From: JBMSHD01 sp049416425 | GTDB taxonomy: Bacteria > Pseudomonadota > Gammaproteobacteria > Francisellales > Francisellaceae | Reading direction: 5' to 3' | Length of the DNA: 20,457 nucleotides | Assembly: GCA_049416425.1 (NCBI GenBank) | Contig: JBMSHD010000026.1 | Span: 1-20,457, forward strand | Shown here: positions 16,194 through 20,457 of the stretch, in pieces | Layout: every line of letters begins with the position of its first letter | How positions within the stretch are numbered: the first letter of the stretch is position 1 | The notes under the pieces: model-generated | Told to the model about the DNA's origin: nothing | Database searches by the model: none | The model's input: only the letters and a program-made list of their open reading frames with translations | Program-made: the position numbers and the translations under genes

Positions 16194-18259
16194 GTGCGGT
16201 GTCGTTAAAACAACCTGGTATTGAGGTCAACAGAGCAAAACCCATGCTCGATAAGATTGCACATCGCGGCCCCGATGATGTCGGTTATTTGTTTTTTCAC
16301 ACAGGTGTCCGCCATAGGCAAAAAGTATCCTTTTATCATAATCTCACCGATGAACAGTTTAAACAGAATAAGCCTTTTCTGCCTTCTATTGATCACAGTG
16401 AGGTACAAAGAGAGCTGTTGAGCCATGATTGGGATATCTATTTTGGCCATAGGAGATTGTCGATTATCGATATCAGTGTCAATGCACATCAGCCGATGTC
16501 TGATCTAGCCAGAAAGGTATGGCTGGTCTATAACGGGGAGATTTATAATTTTAAAGAATTACGCACGCAGTTACAAAGGTTCGGGCATACCTTTACGACA
16601 CAGTCTGATACCGAGGTGCTGATTTATGCCTATATCACTTGGGGAGCAGATGTCGTTAAACATTTAAATGGCATGTTTAGTTTTGCCATCTATGATGATA
16701 ATAAGAAGAAAGTTTATTTGGCGCGTGACCGTTATGGTATCAAGCCGCTTTATTATACCCTGACAGCGAATCAGACGCTGTTGTTTGCCAGTGAATCTAA
16801 GGCCTTGTTGAGTTATCTGGGAGACAAGCCGAATATCGATACCTGTGCGCTTGCCGAGTATTTCACCTTTCAAAATATCTTTTCTAATCGCACCTTTTAT
16901 CAAGATATTCAACTATTGGAGCCTGGTCATTATCTGGAGGTCGATCTTCAAAAAGCACCAATATTGGTATTAAAACAATACTGGGATTTTGACTTCAAAG
17001 AGCCAGTCTATAAGGCGGATGAAAGAGAATATAGTGAGGAGCTGGATCGGCTTTTCAATCAGGCTGTTGAGCGTCAGTTAGTCGGTGATGTTGAGGTTGG
17101 CAGTTTTCTAAGCGGTGGCATGGACAGCGGCTCAATTACCGCTATCGCCTCTAATAAGATGTCTGAAGCTGGAGAGTTCGATGGAGTGAATAACTCGTTA
17201 TTTACTGCACGAGATTCTCATGGGCTCACCTTTCCACATTCCCTGAAAACTTTCACCGTCGGCTTTGATTTAAATTCTGTTTCTGGCATGGAGCTTGCTT
17301 TCGATGAGAGAGCAAAAGCAGAATACATGTCCTATCTCTTTAAAACCGAGCATTATGAGATGGTATTGAAAGCCGGCGATATGGAGAGATGTCTGCCATC
17401 GTTTAGTTATTATTTGGAAGAGCCAAGAGTTGGTCAAAGCTATCCGAATTTTTATGCCTCAAAGCTTGCCAGTCGTTTTGTTAAGGTCTGTCTGGCCGGA
17501 ACGGGTGGTGATGAGCTTTTCGGTGGCTACCCTTGGCGTTATTACCGAGCGGTTAATAATAAGAATTTTGATGATTACGCCGAGAAATACTATGTCTTCT
17601 GGCAGAGACTGCTGAAAGACAAAGATTTTGCCACATTTTTCGCACCTATCTATGATGATATTAAACACATCGATACCAGAGAAGTCTTCAAAGCTGTGTT
17701 TAAGAACTCACAGCTGCCTCAATCGCCAGAGGATTATGTCAATCATTCGCTTTACTTTGAAGCCAAGACGTTTCTTCATGGGCTTTTGGTCGTAGAAGAC
17801 AAGCTATCTATGGCGCATTCGTTAGAGACTCGCGTGCCATTTCTGGATAATGATCTGGTTGATTTTGCCCTGCGTCTGCCGGTGAAATATAAGCTGGGTA
17901 ATCTTGATAAAGTGATGCAGCTTGATGAGAACGATCTAGGCGATAAGTCCAGTGAGTATTTCAATAAAACCAGAGACGGAAAAATTTTGTTTAGAAAAGT
18001 GATGGAGAAATATGTCCCCAAAGATATTACCAAAAGTGTCAAACAGGGTTTCTCGTCTCCCGATAACAGCTGGTTTAAAGGGGAAAGTATTGATTATGTG
18101 AGAAAAATTCTTCTCGATGAAAAAGCACAATTTTATCGATACATAGATAAAAAAAGGGTTTCTGATATTGTTGGCAGCCATATCAGTGGAGAGAAAAATC
18201 ATCGGCTTTTTCTCTGGTCATTGATAAATTTTAGTCAGTGGTGTTGTGATTATGAATAG
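16178..18259 (+). CDS. asparagine-synthase-like amidotransferase (sugar uronamide formation)
   Basis: Glutamine-dependent amidotransferase of the AsnB family, 693 residues, longer than the roughly 550 of E. coli AsnB. The N-terminal glutaminase domain has the nucleophile C2 (MCGIVGAV), HRGPDD (29-34), YNGEIYNF (118-125) and SDTEVL (143-148). The synthase domain has the ATP PP-loop SGGMDS (312-317), GTGGDELFGGYPWRY, LETRVPFLD and KQGFSSPDNSW. Extra sequence sits in the glutaminase domain between RGPDD and GHRRLSIID (about 40-88) and in two synthase-domain loops. In O-antigen loci such enzymes (WbpS, WbtH types) are thought to amidate the C6 carboxyl of uronic acid residues. Here, after a diacetamido-uronate pathway, the likely product is a uronamide. 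ATG 16178 lies inside the previous gene with AGGGAG 5 bases upstream (16167-16172). Ordinary asparagine synthesis is the less likely alternative. Confidence 0.88.
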   Translation: MCGIVGAVSLKQPGIEVNRAKPMLDKIAHRGPDDVGYLFFHTGVRHRQKVSFYHNLTDEQFKQNKPFLPSIDHSEVQRELLSHDWDIYFGHRRLSIIDISVNAHQPMSDLARKVWLVYNGEIYNFKELRTQLQRFGHTFTTQSDTEVLIYAYITWGADVVKHLNGMFSFAIYDDNKKKVYLARDRYGIKPLYYTLTANQTLLFASESKALLSYLGDKPNIDTCALAEYFTFQNIFSNRTFYQDIQLLEPGHYLEVDLQKAPILVLKQYWDFDFKEPVYKADEREYSEELDRLFNQAVERQLVGDVEVGSFLSGGMDSGSITAIASNKMSEAGEFDGVNNSLFTARDSHGLTFPHSLKTFTVGFDLNSVSGMELAFDERAKAEYMSYLFKTEHYEMVLKAGDMERCLPSFSYYLEEPRVGQSYPNFYASKLASRFVKVCLAGTGGDELFGGYPWRYYRAVNNKNFDDYAEKYYVFWQRLLKDKDFATFFAPIYDDIKHIDTREVFKAVFKNSQLPQSPEDYVNHSLYFEAKTFLHGLLVVEDKLSMAHSLETRVPFLDNDLVDFALRLPVKYKLGNLDKVMQLDENDLGDKSSEYFNKTRDGKILFRKVMEKYVPKDITKSVKQGFSSPDNSWFKGESIDYVRKILLDEKAQFYRYIDKKRVSDIVGSHISGEKNHRLFLWSLINFSQWCCDYE

Positions 18260-19037
18260 TCTGAAATATATATTTTTGGGATCAACATCTTTTAGCCAAG
18301 AAGTATTGTTACATCTTATGAGTCACGGATATATCCCTGAGCTTATTTTTACGATGCCAAAAGCATTCAAAATTTCGTATAGTGATACTCAAGTTGTTAA
18401 CAGAAATTTCTTCGATCTATCGTCCATTGCCGAAGAAATGAATATTCCCTGTTATGAGATAGGTTCAAAAAACGGGAAGAAATTAGATGATTATATCGAA
18501 TTGATCCAAGGTTTAAATGTTGATGTCATCGTTGTTGCCGGTTGGTATTATATGCTCACAAAATCCGTTCGCAATTCAGTAAAAAACGGAGCATGGGGAG
18601 TTCATGCCTCATTACTGCCGAGATATGCAGGGGGTGCACCATTAACCTGGGCAATAATAAATGGAGAGAAAGAAGCGGGAGTAACCCTTTTTCGTCTTGA
18701 AGATGGTGTCGATGATGGAGACATTATTATGCAGAAATCCTTCAGTATTGAACATGAAGATTCGATTAAGCAGGTCTATGAAAAAGCAACCCAGGTGACA
18801 AAAGAAATCATCATTGATGCATTTAATCGCATCGATTCATTGAATTATATACCGCAAGATAAAAGTCGTATAGAAGTGTATCCTCAGCGAAATCCAGATG
18901 ATGGTGAAATAGACTTATCTAAGCCCTCAATCGATATTTATAACTTTATTCGTGCGCAGTCTGCCCCTTACCCTGGGGCATTTATCCGAACCATAGATGG
19001 TAAAAAATTAATCTTAGAGAAAGCGAGAATAGAATAG
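18252..19037 (+). CDS. sugar N-formyltransferase-like protein
   Basis: Formyltransferase of the methionyl-tRNA/sugar formyltransferase fold, 261 residues from the ATG at 18252; a GTG at 18246 is a possible earlier start and neither has a clear ribosome binding site. Members transfer formyl from N10-formyltetrahydrofolate to an amino sugar. Motifs are VIVVAGWYYML, GVHASLLPRYAGGAPLTWAIINGE (from residue 116; H118 catalytic) and EDGVDDGDI (D154 catalytic). The usual Asn two residues before the His is Gly116 here. The C-terminal YPQRNPDDGEID is typical of the family. It overlaps the amidotransferase gene by 8 bases. Context points to N-formylation of an amino sugar made by one of the cluster aminotransferases. 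It is too short and lacks the tRNA-binding domain of true Fmt. Confidence 0.85.
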   Translation: MNSLKYIFLGSTSFSQEVLLHLMSHGYIPELIFTMPKAFKISYSDTQVVNRNFFDLSSIAEEMNIPCYEIGSKNGKKLDDYIELIQGLNVDVIVVAGWYYMLTKSVRNSVKNGAWGVHASLLPRYAGGAPLTWAIINGEKEAGVTLFRLEDGVDDGDIIMQKSFSIEHEDSIKQVYEKATQVTKEIIIDAFNRIDSLNYIPQDKSRIEVYPQRNPDDGEIDLSKPSIDIYNFIRAQSAPYPGAFIRTIDGKKLILEKARIE

Positions 19038-19050
19038 ATGTGATGATGCT

Positions 19051-19077
19051 AGCTAATAATAGCTTATAATTAAGGAG
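19051..19077 (+). promoter_or_regulatory. short hairpin and strong ribosome binding site before the WbmS-like gene
   Basis: A perfect inverted repeat AGCTA (19051-19055), loop ATAA, TAGCT (19060-19064) lies in the only clear gap (19038-19085) in the distal operon. No T tract follows, so it is not a terminator; it could be an mRNA processing or stability element. It is followed by AAGGAG (19072-19077), 8 bases before the ATG at 19086. This site decides the start: the in-frame GTG at 19077 overlaps the binding site itself. Confidence 0.4.
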
Positions 19078-19085
19078 TGATTAAA

Positions 19086-19814
19086 ATGCGGTTTTATGAA
19101 GATTTTACAGAGTGTGCTTATAGAGGCATAGTAGAGACGGCAGTGGGCAGAAATCCTCTATTTTATGAAGATATAGACGGAAATGATGATTTCATGCTCT
19201 GGAGACATGATGTTGATATCTCTCTGGATCGGTCTCTGGCGCTGGCTAAAATCGAGGCGGAATTACAGATGCCTAGTACGTATTTTATTTTGGTGAATTC
19301 TGCCTTCTATAATGCCTTTGAGGCGAGATCCATCAACATCGTGAAAAAGATTATGCGTTTGGGTCATAGGATTGGATTGCATTTTGACCCTGGCGTCTAT
19401 TCCATTCATTCATCTTCTGATTTGGAGTCATATTTAAAGTTTGAAAAACATATACTCGAAACTTTGTATGAGACGAGGATTACTGTTTTTTCTTTTCATA
19501 ACCCTACTCTAGAGATTTTAAATTATGATGATTACTATTATTGCGACATGATAAACGCCTATGCACGTTACTTCAAAGATAATGTGCATTATTGCAGCGA
19601 TAGTAATGGATATTGGCGTTACGAAAGATTAGTTGATTTTCTTGCTAAAAATCACAGAAAATCTCAAGTGTTAACGCATCCGGCCTGGTGGCAGAAAGCA
19701 GCCGCTTCACCACGAGCAAGAATACAGCGTTGTATTGATGGTAGAGCCGTGAGTGTTGCCAAGGAATATGATACCTTATTGAGGATACATGGAAGAGAAA
19801 ATGTCGGTGCATAA
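19086..19814 (+). CDS. NodB-fold (WbmS-like) putative polysaccharide deacetylase
   Basis: Protein of 242 residues resembling the WbmS group of the carbohydrate esterase 4 (NodB-like) superfamily found in O-antigen loci such as that of Bordetella. Candidate metal and catalytic residues are in WRHDVDIS (39-46), GHRIGLHFDPG (93-103), SFHNP (136-140), YCSDSNGYWRY and VLTHPAWW (195-202). No signal peptide or membrane segment is seen, so it probably acts in the cytoplasm, perhaps on a nucleotide sugar or lipid-linked sugar rather than on finished polymer. Its place between two formyltransferase-like genes suggests removal of an acyl group before formylation, or hydrolysis of a formamide; neither is shown. 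Start chosen at ATG 19086 from the AAGGAG 8 bases upstream. Its stop overlaps the next reading frame. The family call is fairly firm; the reaction is unknown. Confidence 0.75.
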   Translation: MRFYEDFTECAYRGIVETAVGRNPLFYEDIDGNDDFMLWRHDVDISLDRSLALAKIEAELQMPSTYFILVNSAFYNAFEARSINIVKKIMRLGHRIGLHFDPGVYSIHSSSDLESYLKFEKHILETLYETRITVFSFHNPTLEILNYDDYYYCDMINAYARYFKDNVHYCSDSNGYWRYERLVDFLAKNHRKSQVLTHPAWWQKAAASPRARIQRCIDGRAVSVAKEYDTLLRIHGRENVGA

Positions 19815-20457
19815 GATTTGTATGCTGGGATGCACTGAGGCAGGGCATCATATTATTGAATTTCTATTACACCATGGAATTTCAATAGATCACTTTGTTA
19901 CCATAGCTCCAGAACGTGCATCAAACTTAAATATAAGTGGCTACAAAAATTTTGAAAGCTTGGCTAAAAGCCATAATATTCCAATTTATTATCCGCAAAA
20001 ATATCACCTGAAAACCAGGGAAGATATCGCATTTTTTCAAGAGCATAAATTTGATCTTATCGTTCAAGGTGGCTGGCAAAGGTTAATACCCGAGGAAATT
20101 TTATCGAGTTTGAGCATTGGTGCGATTGGTGTGCATGGCAGCTCTGACTTCTTGCCAAGGGGAAGAGGACGCTCGCCGATGAATTGGTCGATTCTTGAAG
20201 GGAAAAAACGGTTCATCCTGCAGCTTTTTATGATGCAGCCAGGCGCCGATAATGGCGATATTTTCGCTTACGAGCAATTTGATATTAATGAACATGATAC
20301 GATCAAAACTTTGTATTATAAAAATGCAATTATCACCAAAAGACTTTTGCTTGAGTATATTCCAAAGTTATTAACAGAGAGAGTCAGTTTTAAAAAGCAA
20401 ACTGGGATGGTTAGCTATTATCCGAAAAGGACACCTGAAGATGGCCAAATATTGTGG
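19801..20457 (+). CDS. second formyltransferase-like protein (partial, runs off window)
   Basis: An open frame from ATG 19801 continues without a stop for 219 codons to the last base of the window, so the gene is cut at its 3' side. It resembles the formyltransferase fold: IVQGGWQRLIP (87-97), GAIGVHGSSDFLPRGRGRSP (107-126, with H112) and PGADNGDIF (147-155, with D150). YYPKRTPEDGQI near the end mirrors the YPQRNPDDGEID of the formyltransferase two genes upstream. As there, Gly (G110) replaces the usual Asn two residues before the His. It is much diverged from that protein, so the two are not a recent duplication. A second ATG at 19789 is in frame; GAGG or GGAAGAG upstream could serve either start. 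It overlaps the WbmS-like gene by 14 bases. Confidence 0.8.
   Translation, partial: MSVHKICMLGCTEAGHHIIEFLLHHGISIDHFVTIAPERASNLNISGYKNFESLAKSHNIPIYYPQKYHLKTREDIAFFQEHKFDLIVQGGWQRLIPEEILSSLSIGAIGVHGSSDFLPRGRGRSPMNWSILEGKKRFILQLFMMQPGADNGDIFAYEQFDINEHDTIKTLYYKNAIITKRLLLEYIPKLLTERVSFKKQTGMVSYYPKRTPEDGQILW

Noticed and set aside
16178..18259. Housekeeping asparagine synthetase
   Set aside because: The operon position after a uronic acid pathway and the extra insertions fit a sugar amidotransferase better, though asparagine synthesis is not fully excluded.
18246..19037. True methionyl-tRNA formyltransferase (fmt)
   Set aside because: At 261 residues it is too short for Fmt with its C-terminal tRNA-binding domain, and it sits in a sugar operon rather than beside def.
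19051..19064. Hairpin AGCTA-ATAA-TAGCT as an operon terminator
   Set aside because: Stem of five AT-rich pairs with no T tract after it, and a strong ribosome binding site follows.
1..20457. CRISPR arrays, insertion sequences, tRNA or rRNA genes, integrase or attachment sites
   Set aside because: I saw no regularly spaced repeats, transposase-like frames, tRNA cloverleaf segments or paired direct repeats at the cluster edge.

Overview
The window looks like part of a moderately AT-rich gammaproteobacterial chromosome. The evidence is a housekeeping block (ssb with a DDDIPF tail, a one-chain class I fumarase, a Maf pyrophosphatase, and an AddB-like Fe-S nuclease of a kind typical of gammaproteobacteria) followed by a surface-polysaccharide cluster. 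I cannot name a genus. There are no tRNA or rRNA genes, insertion sequences or CRISPR arrays, and no gap longer than 300 bases lacks a gene.

Layout. Positions 1-5568 hold the housekeeping genes: ssb and fumA on the minus strand, then maf and the AddB-like nuclease on the plus strand. A membrane-bound UDP-GlcNAc 4,6-dehydratase (5670-7526, minus) opens the polysaccharide region. It is divided by a very AT-rich stretch (7527-7679) from a long plus-strand operon that runs off the right edge. The operon order is: UDP-glucuronate 4-epimerase-like enzyme, UDP-HexNAc 6-dehydrogenase (TviB/WbpO type), WbpB, WbpD, WbpE, an L-2-hydroxyglutarate oxidase homologue, an NAD-dependent sugar epimerase, a second DegT-type aminotransferase, a long asparagine-synthase-like amidotransferase, a sugar formyltransferase, a NodB/WbmS-like deacetylase-fold protein, and a second formyltransferase-like protein cut by the window end. 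Many genes overlap by ATGA/GTGA or by 7-16 bases, so they are probably co-translated.

How the genes may work together. The dehydrogenase and WbpB-WbpE-WbpD form the known route from UDP-GlcNAc to UDP-2,3-diacetamido-2,3-dideoxy-glucuronic acid. WbpE uses glutamate and releases 2-oxoglutarate. WbpB homologues use 2-oxoglutarate to regenerate NAD+, making 2-hydroxyglutarate. The oxidase placed directly after wbpE could convert that by-product back to 2-oxoglutarate, which would close the cofactor cycle within one operon; this is my main inference. The downstream epimerase, second aminotransferase, amidotransferase, formyltransferases and deacetylase-like protein suggest that the diacetamido-uronic acid is epimerised, possibly aminated at C4, amidated at C6 and N-formylated. 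Such a product would resemble the modified triamino-galacturonamide end groups known from Bordetella O-chains. No glycosyltransferase, flippase or polymerase is in view, so the cluster must continue to the right.
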